Shown one piece after another: positions 35,334-45,500 of a stretch of 64,000 nucleotides of DNA (position 1 is the stretch's first letter; the number at the start of each line of letters is the position of its first letter). The notes below the pieces were generated by a model that saw only the letters and a program-made list of their open reading frames with translations, had not been told where the DNA came from and did no database searches. The DNA is from Candidatus Obscuribacterales bacterium (GTDB lineage: Bacteria > Cyanobacteriota > Vampirovibrionia > Obscuribacterales > Obscuribacteraceae): positions 1-64,000 of the forward strand of contig JAGVKB010000127.1 in the NCBI GenBank assembly GCA_020050835.1, given 5' to 3'. A program made the position numbers and the translations under genes.

Positions 35334-36836
35334 ATGAGCTCTACTGTCCAGTCTCCCAAGCTAAAAGTCGATCGCCAATGGCGATCGTATATTAACGGTC
35401 GATTTCAAGACGGCAAACTGACTCGCACTCTCTTGAATCCAGCCAGCGGTAAAGCGCTCTGCCAAGTATCGGAAGCATCTTCTCAACAGGTAACAGAGGC
35501 TATAAAGGCTGCGCGAGCGGCATTCGATCATGGTCCTTGGCCGCGACTGACCGCCCTGGAGCGCTCGCAATTCCTGCACAGGTTCGCCAACAAAATTGAA
35601 CAACGTGCTGAAGAACTTGCGACCGTCGAAACTCTCAATGCCGGAAAGCCGCTTCGCGAGTCACGCTTCGACGTCAGCGATGCAGCAACGTGCCTGCGTT
35701 ATTACGCCGGGCTGATCACCAAACCGACAGGGCAAACGGTCGACGTTCCAGCTCCTTCAATAACGCGGATAGTTAAAGAGCCGATTGGAGTATGTGGACA
35801 GATCATCCCCTGGAACTATCCGATCCAGATGGCAGCGTGGAAACTTGCTCCTGCACTTGCAGCTGGCAACACCTGCGTACTGAAGCCGAGCGAGTATACT
35901 CCTTTAACAGCGCTGCTTCTGGCAGAAATACTTGACGAACTCGAATTGCCTCCCGGAACCGTCAACATCGTATTGGGAGATGGACCGCAAGCCGGTCTAC
36001 CACTTGCCGAAAGCGGTCTGGTAGACAAGATAGCCTTCACCGGTAGCGGAAGGACCGGCAGACTGGTCGCCCAGTCTGCGCTTGGGAACTTGAAGAAAGT
36101 AACGCTTGAACTTGGTGGCAAGTCACCGATGATCGTTTTCGATGATTTCGATCTTGAAACAGCGGTCGACTACGCCCTTTACGCAATCTTTTGTCACGCC
36201 GGACAGGTCTGTTCAGCTGGGTCGCGATTTATTGTTCACAGCCGGATTTATGACCAATTTGTCTCTCGGTTCATCGAGCGCAGCAAGAAGATCAAAGTAG
36301 GACCAGGCCTAGACAGCGAGACCGAAATGGGTCCGCTCGTAAGCAACGAGCATCGCAATCGAGTATTGGAGTACATTGCAATCGGCAAACGGGAAGGAGC
36401 CACCCTGGCCTCAGGCGGAGAGACGCTACAGGGCGGGAAGTATCAGAACGGATTTTATCTCTCACCGACGATTTTTACCGATGTTCATCCCAAAATGCGG
36501 ATCGTTCAGGAAGAGATTTTCGGTCCAGTGGCCGTAGTCGAGCAATTCACCACCGAGCAAGAAGCACTGGAGTTAGCCAACGGAACACGCTACGGATTGG
36601 CCGGAGCGGTCTTCACCAACGACATTACGAGAGCCTATCGAGCAGTGAAAGCATTAAGAGCAGGAGTCACCTGGATTAACGGCTTTCATAGCTGTTACAA
36701 CGAGTGTCCCTTCGGCGGCTACAAGGAGAGTGGCTGGGGACGAGAGTGCGGGACATACGGACTGGATGCCTATACTGAAGTCAAACAGATAAACGTAAAT
36801 CTGGATCCAAGCCCAATCAATTGGTTTAGCCGTTAG
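35334..36836 (+). CDS. aldehyde dehydrogenase, betaine-aldehyde-dehydrogenase-like
   Basis: This 500-residue protein of normal family length oxidises an aldehyde to its acid with NAD(P)+. The fold is complete: IIPWNYP and KPSEYTPL in the cofactor site, FTGSGRTGR, the general base Glu in LELGGKSP, the catalytic Cys at residue ~293 in GQVCSAGSR, and EEIFGPV near the C-terminus. The best resemblance by eye is to the betaine/gamma-aminobutyraldehyde group (ALDH9/BADH). It is tail-to-tail, six bases apart, with a Rieske oxygenase resembling choline monooxygenase. That context supports betaine aldehyde as substrate without proving it. GAGAGGAAG precedes the ATG. Confidence 0.88.
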   Translation: MSSTVQSPKLKVDRQWRSYINGRFQDGKLTRTLLNPASGKALCQVSEASSQQVTEAIKAARAAFDHGPWPRLTALERSQFLHRFANKIEQRAEELATVETLNAGKPLRESRFDVSDAATCLRYYAGLITKPTGQTVDVPAPSITRIVKEPIGVCGQIIPWNYPIQMAAWKLAPALAAGNTCVLKPSEYTPLTALLLAEILDELELPPGTVNIVLGDGPQAGLPLAESGLVDKIAFTGSGRTGRLVAQSALGNLKKVTLELGGKSPMIVFDDFDLETAVDYALYAIFCHAGQVCSAGSRFIVHSRIYDQFVSRFIERSKKIKVGPGLDSETEMGPLVSNEHRNRVLEYIAIGKREGATLASGGETLQGGKYQNGFYLSPTIFTDVHPKMRIVQEEIFGPVAVVEQFTTEQEALELANGTRYGLAGAVFTNDITRAYRAVKALRAGVTWINGFHSCYNECPFGGYKESGWGRECGTYGLDAYTEVKQINVNLDPSPINWFSR

Positions 36837-36842
36837 TTTGCT

Positions 36843-37913
36843 TTACACCAGAGCTGTTTCTCGAGCTTGCTTGACAGGTCCGCCCTGCTCAACAGCCTGC
36901 CGAACCAGGCTTTGATAGTATGCCACGCCATTTTCCCGGCGCGGATTCAATATTCCGTCCTGGTAAATACCGGATTTGAGATTCTTTTGCACCGCCTCGC
37001 ACACATTTATATCCTCAGAGGTAATCTGATCGACAAACTGGCGAAACTCTTCAATTGTCTTAGTGTCTTCAGTATCTCGAACATGGAAAGTGTATTCCAG
37101 TTTTGTTCTATCTACAGCCAATGGATTGACCCGCAAAGTATAGTAACAAGGCTCATAACATGGCATTCCAAGATTCGGATAAACCCAGAGCCAGAGGCCA
37201 TTGAAGCTACCAGAGGGCGATTCTACTTTGCGTTCGCAGCTATGGATCGAAAAGCGATCGACATTCTCAATTTTGTATTTCTGCAGGGCGAAATCCTTGT
37301 TGAAAATCGGATGAATGGTCATGCAGTGATAACACTCCTGATATCCATCCAACCAGACTTTCCAATTGAAACTACCTTCTCGAGTCAGCTTCGAATGAAG
37401 CTTGTATGATTCGAGACTGCAATCAGAATCATTCATAACTTCTGTCAGACTACCGAATGCATCAACAAACGGTATCGCCTCAGCCGACAGATTGACAAAG
37501 ATCAATCCACGGTAGGTATTTACCTGCACATCGTAAAGCGATAGTTCAGCCCGCTTTAAGTCCGGTAGCTCCTCAAAGAGCGGTGTAGCGGCCAGGCATC
37601 CTTCCTGATTGTAAGACCAGCCATGATACCGGCAGGAGATTAACTTGCCTTCCAGCTTACCGGTTTCAGCGGTCAAGAGCGGCGCGGCACGATGCCGGCA
37701 CACATTGTGAAAGGACTTTAGATGTCCTTCTGAATTGCGTAGAATGATGATCGCGTATCCGGCAATCTCCAAGGTTATGTAGTCACCGGCGCAAGGAAGC
37801 TCGCTTTCGTGGGCTGCATAAATCCATTCCTTGGCAAAGATCTCCCGGCGCTCACGCTGATAGATCTCCTGGTCGCAATACCACTGTGACGACAAAGTCT
37901 TGATCTCTTGCAT
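36843..37913 (-). CDS. Rieske non-haem iron ring-hydroxylating-type oxygenase, choline monooxygenase/GbcA-like
   Basis: This 356-residue alpha subunit has a Rieske [2Fe-2S] domain near residues 45-145 (CRHRAAPL and CRYHGWSY supply Cys-His pairs). The catalytic mononuclear-iron domain has the NWKVWLDGYQECYHCMTIHP segment giving the bridging Asp and two iron His. The following EN-VDRFSIHSC region resembles plant choline monooxygenase and bacterial GbcA. These use reduced ferredoxin to hydroxylate choline or demethylate betaine. No reductase gene is in the window. Together with the convergent aldehyde dehydrogenase it could oxidise choline to betaine in two steps. A 14-bp perfect palindrome lies 27 bases upstream of the start. 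Confidence 0.78.
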   Translation of the reverse strand: MQEIKTLSSQWYCDQEIYQRERREIFAKEWIYAAHESELPCAGDYITLEIAGYAIIILRNSEGHLKSFHNVCRHRAAPLLTAETGKLEGKLISCRYHGWSYNQEGCLAATPLFEELPDLKRAELSLYDVQVNTYRGLIFVNLSAEAIPFVDAFGSLTEVMNDSDCSLESYKLHSKLTREGSFNWKVWLDGYQECYHCMTIHPIFNKDFALQKYKIENVDRFSIHSCERKVESPSGSFNGLWLWVYPNLGMPCYEPCYYTLRVNPLAVDRTKLEYTFHVRDTEDTKTIEEFRQFVDQITSEDINVCEAVQKNLKSGIYQDGILNPRRENGVAYYQSLVRQAVEQGGPVKQARETALV

Positions 37914-37939
37914 TACATTTCTCCAGACAACACTTTACC

Positions 37940-37953
37940 TTGTTAATTAACAA
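37940..37953. promoter_or_regulatory. perfect 14-bp palindrome (TTGTTAATTAACAA), probable operator
   Basis: TTGTTAATTAACAA is its own reverse complement. It sits in the 66-base gap between malate synthase and the Rieske oxygenase gene, 27 bases before the oxygenase start. That is a natural position for repressor binding over a promoter. The cognate regulator is not encoded nearby. Confidence 0.5.
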
Positions 37954-37979
37954 CCGGGCGAATCGCCGTTATCTCCGAA

Positions 37980-39563
37980 TCAATTGTCGAGGTGCTGATA
38001 GGCAGGAATCGTGAGGAACTCGACATACTCAGGCTGCAACACCAAACCATCTAATATCTCAGCAGCAACTTCGAACTTGCCGGTACCGCCCTGGCTCAAA
38101 ACCGTCAACTCTTCTGCTTTGATCTTGTTGTACAAGTCCATTGAAATCGGAGTGCCATCGGCCAGTTGCGATTCGTTCCAGAGCCACTGCCACAATTGCG
38201 AACGAGATATCTCGGCCGTAGCCGCATCTTCCATTAGATTGTAGATCGCCGCCGCTCCCACCCCGCGCAGCCAGGATTCAATGTATTGCAATGCGACACT
38301 GATATTATTTCTCAAGCCGGATTCAGTAATGCTTCCTCCTGTAATTTCGGTGTCAAGCAAGTCGGCAGGGCTGACCAGATCTGGCTCTACTGGCTTGTCC
38401 TTTTGATGCGGTCTCGTTCCCAATACCCTGTCAAACACTTCTCTGGCAACCGGAACCAGATCCGGATGAGCAACCCATGTGCCATCGAATCCCTGATCGG
38501 CCTCGCGCTGCTTGTCCTTCCGCACCGCCGACAGTGCCACCTCATTCACTTCCGCATCCTTGCGGCTGGGAATGAAGGCGGCCATCCCTCCCATTGCGTG
38601 AGCGCCACGGCGGTGACAAGTCTTTACCAACAGATTGCAATACGCTCGCATAAACGGCACTGTCATAGTCACTTGCGAACGATCCGGCAAAATGAACGCC
38701 TTGTGATTTCGGAATTTCTTGATCATGCTAAACATGTAGTCCCAACGACCAGCGTTCAATCCGGAGATGTGGTCCTTGAGTTCGTAGAGAATTTCATCCA
38801 TCTCGAAAGCAGCCAGAATAGTTTCAATCAATACGGTGGCTCGAATTGCTCCTCTGGGAATATTCAGCTCATCTTGAGCAAAATTGAACACATCGTTCCA
38901 GAGCCTGGCCTCAAGATAGCCTTCCAGCTTCGGCAAATAAAAATACGGACCGCTGCCGTTAGCTAACAGCAACTGCACATTGTGGAAGAAGAAGAGGCCA
39001 AAATCGAACAGGCTCGCCGAAATCGCCTGCCCGTCAACCAGAACATGCTTCTCCACAAGGTGCCAGCCGCGCGGTCTGACTACCATCGTGGCGATCTGAT
39101 CGTTTAGCTTGTAGTGCTTGCCTTCAGGACTAGTAAAGGACAGCGTGCGTCTCGTCACAGCCATCAGGTAGATTTGTCCTGCGACAACATTGGCCCATGT
39201 CGGTGAAAGTGAGTCTTCAATGTCTGCCATGAAGACGTTGGCACCGGAGTTAAAGGCATTGATCATCATCTTTTGCTCAACCGGACCGGTAATCTCGACG
39301 CGACGGTCGAGCAAATCAGCCGGACATGGCGCAACTTGCCATAACGCGGACCTCACACCGGAGGTCTCGGGAGGGAAGGTGGGCAGCTTGCCGGCATCGA
39401 GCTGTTTCTGACGCTCATGGCGTCTTTTGAGTAACTCAAGTCGAATCGGGTTGAAGGTCCGGTGCAATTTGCCAATGAATTCCAGCGCTTCGACCGTGAG
39501 CACTTGGTCGTACTCAGGCACGAGCGTCCCGAGAAGCTCGATATCCTTTACCGCTTTCATCAT
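37980..39563 (-). CDS. aceB: malate synthase A
   Basis: This 527-residue protein condenses glyoxylate with acetyl-CoA to malate. It carries the family landmarks: [25 protein letters not shown] with the substrate Arg, the metal-binding Glu region [33 protein letters not shown], and the C-terminal [25 protein letters not shown] with catalytic Asp near [10 protein letters not shown]. Length matches isoform A. I chose the ATG at 39563, six bases after AGGGAG; a TTG just before it is also possible. Isocitrate lyase, its usual partner in the glyoxylate shunt, is not in the window. It may feed on glyoxylate from the neighbouring oxidative genes. Confidence 0.95.
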   Translation of the reverse strand: MMKAVKDIELLGTLVPEYDQVLTVEALEFIGKLHRTFNPIRLELLKRRHERQKQLDAGKLPTFPPETSGVRSALWQVAPCPADLLDRRVEITGPVEQKMMINAFNSGANVFMADIEDSLSPTWANVVAGQIYLMAVTRRTLSFTSPEGKHYKLNDQIATMVVRPRGWHLVEKHVLVDGQAISASLFDFGLFFFHNVQLLLANGSGPYFYLPKLEGYLEARLWNDVFNFAQDELNIPRGAIRATVLIETILAAFEMDEILYELKDHISGLNAGRWDYMFSMIKKFRNHKAFILPDRSQVTMTVPFMRAYCNLLVKTCHRRGAHAMGGMAAFIPSRKDAEVNEVALSAVRKDKQREADQGFDGTWVAHPDLVPVAREVFDRVLGTRPHQKDKPVEPDLVSPADLLDTEITGGSITESGLRNNISVALQYIESWLRGVGAAAIYNLMEDAATAEISRSQLWQWLWNESQLADGTPISMDLYNKIKAEELTVLSQGGTGKFEVAAEILDGLVLQPEYVEFLTIPAYQHLDN

Positions 39564-39749
39564 CAATCACTCCCTCTGCTCGAGCGTACAACTGGAATCG
39601 CTCCGCGCTCAAAGACTTAAATATATCAATCGATAAACTGTTTGCGGTCGGATAACCGTCAAAATGAGCGCCGAATGAATATTGACTAACTTTGCCTCTG
39701 CCAGCTACTTGAGCGTTATTCAGCTCATGCGCTGACGGCAACTGCCAAG

Positions 39750-39761
39750 ATTAAGCTTAAT
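39750..39761. promoter_or_regulatory. 12-bp palindrome (ATTAAGCTTAAT) upstream of the aldo/keto reductase
   Basis: A perfect 12-bp inverted repeat lies 57 bases before the aldo/keto reductase ATG, in the ~250-base divergent region shared with malate synthase. It is AT-rich enough to arise by chance; it is a weak operator candidate. Confidence 0.3.
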
Positions 39762-39817
39762 GTCGACTCAACCGCGAGCCGCTAAAATGGTTATCCGCTG
39801 TTTGAGGAGAGGCTGGC

Positions 39818-40927
39818 ATGTCGCTTAATCACTACGTTACGCTCGGAAACTCCGGTCTGCGGGTAAGCCCGCTCTGTCTAGGCACAATGACCTTTGGGCT
39901 TGATTGGGGTTGGGGTTCATCGGAGGAAGAATCATTCAGCATCCTGAAGCATTTCATCGATCAGGGCGGCAATTTCATTGATACGGCCAATCTATACACA
40001 AAAGGGCATTCGGAGTCGATTATTGGCGACTTCATTACAAGAAAGGGATTCAGAAGAGATCAATTAGTAATCGCCACAAAGTTTTTCGGGTCGCTCTATC
40101 AAGGTGATCCCAATGCTGGCGGTGCCAGCAGAAAGTCGATGATGGCAGCGCTCGATGCTTCCCTGCGCCGCCTGAAAACTGACTATGTCGACCTTTATTG
40201 GATGCACTGCTGGGATCAATTTACACCGATCGAGGAAACGATGCGTGCGCTCGACGATGTAGTGCGCTCTGGCAAGGTGCGTTACATAGGATTTTCAGAT
40301 ACCCCGGCCTGGAAAACCGCCCAGGCCCAGATGATCGCCAATTTTAAAGGCTGGACTCCGCTGATTGCGCTACAGATCGAGTATTCGATGCTCGAACGAA
40401 CAGTGGAGGGCGAACTGATGCCGATGGCATTGGAGCTCGGTCTGGGAGTTACACCCTGGTCTCCGCTCAAAGGCGGAGTCCTGACCGGCAAATTCACCCG
40501 TGAAACTAGGGGAAAGGTGGAGCCCGGACGTGGCGAATGGGTGTCCACTCATCTGTCTGAAGAGAACTACCAAATTGTTGACGAATTGATAGCCGTCAGC
40601 AAAGAGCTCAACACTACACCAGCACGTGTAGCGCTGGCCTGGGTACAGTCAAGACCGGGAGTCGTTTCATCAATCATCGGTGCCAGAACTATGTCTCAAT
40701 TGGAAGACAACCTTGGTGCGCTCAAGGTAAGACTGACGTCTACCCAAATCGATCGGCTTGACTTGATCTCAAAGCCAAAACTCAACTTTCCGGCCGACTT
40801 TATTTCACGCTCAGGACCGTTCTCGTCGGGCGGAACGATCATCAACGGCGAAACCAACTCACTCAATCCCTTGGCGCCTCAAGATGATTCTGAACGGCAT
40901 GACCGGCCGGTAGTAGCAAGTCGCTAA
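39818..40927 (+). CDS. aldo/keto reductase
   Basis: This 369-residue NADPH-dependent reductase has the family core: CLGTMTFG, the Asp in FIDTANLY with catalytic Tyr, Lys in VIATKF, His in YWMHCWD, and the cofactor segments PWSPLKGGVLTGKF and IIGARTMSQLEDNL. Substrate class is not decidable; it resembles the YghZ/AKR13-type group. The C-terminus extends ~40 residues beyond the usual end and is polar. GGAGAGG precedes the ATG. It is followed by a strong hairpin shared with the convergent gene. Confidence 0.85.
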   Translation: MSLNHYVTLGNSGLRVSPLCLGTMTFGLDWGWGSSEEESFSILKHFIDQGGNFIDTANLYTKGHSESIIGDFITRKGFRRDQLVIATKFFGSLYQGDPNAGGASRKSMMAALDASLRRLKTDYVDLYWMHCWDQFTPIEETMRALDDVVRSGKVRYIGFSDTPAWKTAQAQMIANFKGWTPLIALQIEYSMLERTVEGELMPMALELGLGVTPWSPLKGGVLTGKFTRETRGKVEPGRGEWVSTHLSEENYQIVDELIAVSKELNTTPARVALAWVQSRPGVVSSIIGARTMSQLEDNLGALKVRLTSTQIDRLDLISKPKLNFPADFISRSGPFSSGGTIINGETNSLNPLAPQDDSERHDRPVVASR

Positions 40928-40930
40928 AAG

Positions 40931-40964
40931 CCAGAGACTGATACTTAAACATATCAGTCTCTGG
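40931..40964. terminator. bidirectional terminator
   Basis: CCAGAGACTGATA and TATCAGTCTCTGG form a perfect 13-bp stem with an 8-base loop between two convergent genes. On the minus strand the stem is followed by CTTTTAG, so it is the better terminator for the 110-residue secreted protein. It could also end the aldo/keto reductase mRNA. Confidence 0.75.
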
Positions 40965-41010
40965 ACAGGGCACCGCGATTAGCTTTCAGCTGTGAGAGGC
41001 AATCACTCAA

Positions 41011-41343
41011 TTAATACCTGAAGTAATCATTGTAGTGACGATAATGTCTCCGCTGATTCCAATTAGGCACTACGCGTTGACTATAGGGTGTGGTTCCTGA
41101 CCACCAGTTCTGCGAAGCCGCCCATTGCGATGACTGCATTGCAGCCATCTTCTGCTGTTCGGCTGCAATCTGCTGCGCCACCAACTGTTGTTGAATAGCC
41201 ATATTTTGTGCGTATTGTTGCACCGCCAGCTCATTCAACGCTCTGCTCATGTCGTTCTTTGCATCAGCCGGAGATGCCAGTGATCCCAAGCCCAGCATCG
41301 AGGCTCCAAGCAGAATCCCTACTAGCATCTTGTACCGTTTCAT
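41011..41343 (-). CDS. small secreted Gln/Ala/Met-rich protein
   Basis: This 110-residue protein has AGGAG eight bases before its ATG. A signal peptide covers residues 1-28 (MKRYKMLVGILLGASMLGLG, then a PADA cleavage region). Residues ~30-75 are a Gln/Ala-rich helix (QYAQNMAIQQQLVAQQIAAE) likely to coil. The last ~30 residues are Trp/Arg/Tyr/His-rich (NWNQRRHYRHYNDYFRY). I do not recognise the family. A periplasmic or exported structural role is possible. Confidence 0.65.
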   Translation of the reverse strand: MKRYKMLVGILLGASMLGLGSLASPADAKNDMSRALNELAVQQYAQNMAIQQQLVAQQIAAEQQKMAAMQSSQWAASQNWWSGTTPYSQRVVPNWNQRRHYRHYNDYFRY

Positions 41344-41474
41344 GGTTTATACTCCTGTGTCTGCGTCTAACCTGAGCAAACAGACGCGAGCGTCTTGAAC
41401 AAGTTGCAATACTCACATTAGAATGCCTTAATCCACCTCTCGAATCACAGCCAGGACGACATTTCACAGCTCGA

Positions 41475-42503
41475 ATGTTGAACGGGGAAACAATTCACCG
41501 GGTTATGAACACTACCAAAGCGCTCCAAGTTGTGGTTGTCGGTGGAATCGGAACCGATGTTACCGGTCTCGAGCTGGATCGTTTGGTCGGTCCAGGAGAG
41601 TTAGAGTTCGGTGGGAATCTCAAGATTGGAGCCGGCGGTAAATCCAGGAATATCGCTCAAATGCTCGCTACTTTGCTTGGACCTGGCAGTGTAGCGATGG
41701 TCGGAAAGACATCGCGAGATCCGTTTGGACTATGGAATGTGCCTATCTCCGCCTTGCAGAATGCCGGGGTCAACGTTAACTACGTCAAAATTCTTGAGTT
41801 CGCCGAAACAGGAAAGTTTCCTCAGGTCGCGCTCATTGCCGTGGACAAGAATGGTCGCAATCAAATCTATGTGATACCAGGTATCAATAATGACTTTTCG
41901 CCGACCGATATTGCTGAAGCTCGTGAAATCTTCGAATCGGTCAAGGCCGCAGGCGGTATTGCGGTGTTATCTCTAGAGCTGCCATTGGCAACAGCAGTAG
42001 CGACAGTTGCTTTAGCTGATCAACTAGAATTGCGAGTTCTTTTGGATCCCGGCGGTATCCGCTCCGGGCTGGACTATAGCGCACTCTTCGCATGCCCGAT
42101 CTATCTCATCAAGCCTAATGAACATGAGGCGCACATGCTAACCGGCATTGAAGTAAAGGACTTAAACTCAGCCAGGAAAGCGGCACATGTTTTCATGGAG
42201 AGAGGCGTTCAAAATGTCTTGATTACACTGGGTGCTGACGGTGCGCTCTTTTTCGACCGGACCGGTGATCGACCGATTCCGCTTCCGCTCGTGGAAAGCA
42301 ACGGCACTCACGACGAGACTGGCTGCGGCGATCAGACTATGGCTACTCTTTGTGCTCGCTTGTTGTGCGGCGACGACCTTTCATTGGCCGTAGAGCGGGC
42401 AATTCTAGCTGGCACCATGCAGTTTAACCGGCTCGGCATCGTGCCAGTGTCGGCTGCAGAGTTGGAGCAGCAGTTTGAGTTAATCTGGACTAGCCAAACT
42501 TGA
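41475..42503 (+). CDS. PfkB/ribokinase-family sugar (or nucleoside) kinase
   Basis: This protein is up to 342 residues; an ATG at 41505 is an alternative start and would remove ten residues. PfkB kinases phosphorylate sugars or nucleosides with ATP. The two signatures are present: GGNLKIGAGGKSRNIAQMLA near the N-terminus, and the C-terminal DETGCGDQTMATLCARLL with the catalytic Asp in the anion hole. LKPNEHEAHMLTG-like sequence (IKPNEHEAHMLTG) is typical of ribokinase relatives. The Lys where ribokinase has Gly-Asn (GGKSRN) is a variation. Its end overlaps the convergent sbcC end by 14 bases. Confidence 0.82.
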   Translation: MLNGETIHRVMNTTKALQVVVVGGIGTDVTGLELDRLVGPGELEFGGNLKIGAGGKSRNIAQMLATLLGPGSVAMVGKTSRDPFGLWNVPISALQNAGVNVNYVKILEFAETGKFPQVALIAVDKNGRNQIYVIPGINNDFSPTDIAEAREIFESVKAAGGIAVLSLELPLATAVATVALADQLELRVLLDPGGIRSGLDYSALFACPIYLIKPNEHEAHMLTGIEVKDLNSARKAAHVFMERGVQNVLITLGADGALFFDRTGDRPIPLPLVESNGTHDETGCGDQTMATLCARLLCGDDLSLAVERAILAGTMQFNRLGIVPVSAAELEQQFELIWTSQT

Positions 42504-45500
42504 AGCTTGCCACGCTGCCTTGTGCGCACGGTACCACTTCCAGCCGGGCGTCGATGCGCTCTTGCAATTCAGGTACATGGGAGATGATGCCAACCAAACG
42601 TCCTGATTTCTGAAGATCCCTCAGCGCTCTGATGGCGAAATCCAGAGATTCGGGATCCAAGCTGCCAAATCCTTCATCGATAAACATCGTCTCCAGATGT
42701 ATTCCACCGGCATACGATTGCACTACGTCGGCCAACCCGAGCGCCAGGCTCAAGGATGCCAAAAAGCTTTCACCACCGGAAAGTGTTGCTGCGGCACGAG
42801 TGGTGCCAGTGTATGAATCGAGAACCTCGAGCTCCAGCCCACCAGCCTTACGAAGGTCCGTCGTACCGCAAACCCTCTGCAATCGATATCGCCCTTGGCT
42901 CATGATAGTGAGACGTTCGGAAGCTGCTAAGAGCACATCATCAAGCAGCGCTCCCAACACGTATCTTTGAAACGTAAGTTTACGTCCGTTGTTGCCATTT
43001 GCCACTTCAGAGATTCTACCGAAGCTCTCGAACTCCTTTTCGAGCGCAAGACTCTCTTGCCTCGACCGCTCAAACTCGCTGACATAGCTGTCCAAATGCT
43101 TCAACTTAGCTTCCTGCTCTGCCGCAGTCCGAACCGCCTCCTGGTTGATATTTTTGGCATCGCCTAATGCGGTTTGAATAGCCACCAGATCTGGCACTGC
43201 CACCGCGCTGGCCGCTTCTCTAGCCCGGCAAGCTCGTTCTTCGGCAGATCTAAATCCGGAATCGAAATCTTGAATCTCTTGCTCCAGACTCAACAGCTCT
43301 GACGAACTCAATTTAGATGTCCGATATCCCTCTTCATCAGCGAACCCCGCCCCAGCCAGCAGCACTTGAAACTCGTTGACAGCGCTTTCAACTGTTGCCA
43401 AAAGACCATCCACGAGCTCGGTCGCATTGCGGCGATCAGCTTCACATGAGGCGAAAAGTTGATTCGCTTCACCGGCACCAAGCTGAACGACCTTAAGCTT
43501 CAGTTCCAAATCCTTGAGCTTGCCGGACAATTCGTTTTGTCGAGTTCGAAGCGCTACCAAATCTCGCAGCTCCTCCGGAATGATGCTTTCTTTCTCCTTA
43601 ACTATTCCCGACAATTGAAACCGCCTGGTATTTTCAGCCTCGACAGACTGCTCGAGCAACGCCAACTTCTCTTTCGAGCGAGCGTGAGCCGTCTTTAGTT
43701 CGTCGCTCTCCTTATTGAGTGCCTGAGCCTCGGATGCTGCTTCCTGAGACCCGATCACAGCTGCCTTCGTCTCCCTTATCCGCTTCTGCAATAAGGGCAG
43801 ATCTATGAAAGCATCGTCCCCAAGCGCTTCGGTCAGAGCATGCACCTGCGATTGAAGTTTCACGACTGAACTTTCGTAGTCAAACTTCTTCTTGCTCGCC
43901 TCATCTTTGGTAGTTTCTTTCACCACCAGGAGATCTCGATGCCTGTTCAACTCCGACTCAGTCGGCACCTCCACGTAAGACTCGGCTGGCGCCGGATGAT
44001 CGGCCGAGCCGCATACCGGGCATGGATTGCCCTGAACCAGTTGCATAGCCAGAATCGCTGCTTGCCCAAAAAGCCAGGAACGCTCCAATTGCTCCAATGA
44101 CTTTCTATCAGTCAATAACTCCGCCTCTTCCTTTTTGAATGCCACCCGTGCAAGCTCAGCCTCGACAGTTGTCTGAGTCAACTCCTGGCACGCTAAATCC
44201 AGCGAACGTCTGCTCTGAAAAACCTTCTCAGCAGTCTGGGCCATCTGACGATTGGCTTCCAACATGGACGCGGTCAATTCCAACTTCCGAAACTGCTCGA
44301 GTTTCACTTCTAGAGACTTCTCGACCGCTGCGATCGCTGAAGACAGCTTCTCCTTGTCCTCAAACAATGATCTCGACTTCAGTTCGGATGCCTTCAACTC
44401 ATTGCTTGCCTTCTGAAACTCGTCGACTCGACCGGACAGATCGCCTAACTGCCGTATCGATCGACGCAGCTCTTCTCTTTCCGGCTCACGTCCTTCCTCC
44501 TGATTGAGCGCAAGCACAGCGCCGTCTCTCTTGCAATGCGCCTCCTTCAGAGCTGATTCGGCAGACTGCGATTTACTCCGCGCTGCAGCTAGCTCGGTTC
44601 GTCTTTGATTCAAAATGTTTTCCGTCGGGATCAAGCGAGCCGCCTCTTGCGCCCCTTTCAATCGCAATCGCCTTTCTTCAAAACCAGCAGCTTGCTGCTT
44701 CAACGCCTCAAGCGCACTCTCTGCTAAAGCCAGCTCCTTCCATACCCTCTCTGCTTGAAGCGCGGCAGCTAGTTGTTCTTGACAGGTATCCAGCCGCAAT
44801 CGAGACATCGACACCGCTGCTTGCGCAGCCTCGAGCTTCGCTGCAACTGCCTTCTGCACTTCCAATAGCTCTTCATAGGTTGCAACGTCGGCTTGCCTAA
44901 GAATTACTTCGGACTTAGTGCCGGCCTCGCTCCATTTATCCTTAATCTCCTTCGAAGCCGCTTTGAGCGCCTCTTCTATGCGCCGGTAGATTTCAGTTTT
45001 GAAAAGCGCTTCTAAGATCTCCTGACGCTCGACAGACTCAGCCATGAGCAATCGCCGGAACTGTCCCTGGGGAAGAATTACGACCTGCCTGAACTGTCCG
45101 CTTTGAAAGTTAAGCAGCTTCTCTATTTCGCTGGTGACTTTGTTCGGTTGGCTGGCCAGCACCTTGCCGTCATAACTCTCATCTAATATTGACTCACGGC
45201 GCCACAACGTGCCTTGCGCTTGCTCAACTGTCAGTCCGCCCCCTTTTTTCCGTGGGCGCTCCTGTTGAGGAGAGCGGGCGACTCGGTACACTTCTTGCCC
45301 AACTGCAAAATCGAATACTACTTCAGTCCGCACAGAAGCATCTGCATGATGGCTGCGCATGTCCCGGCCGGCTCGCTCATCACCGCTGCTGTCACCATAC
45401 AACGCAAAGCACATAGCGTCCAGCAAGGATGTCTTTCCGGCACCGGTTCGCCCATGTATCAAGAAGAAATTGCGCTCTTTGAGATCGCGAAAATCAATTA

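Noticed and set aside
38286-38966. 226-codon plus-strand frame
   Set aside because: It is antisense to malate synthase, whose motifs are complete, and has no ribosome site.
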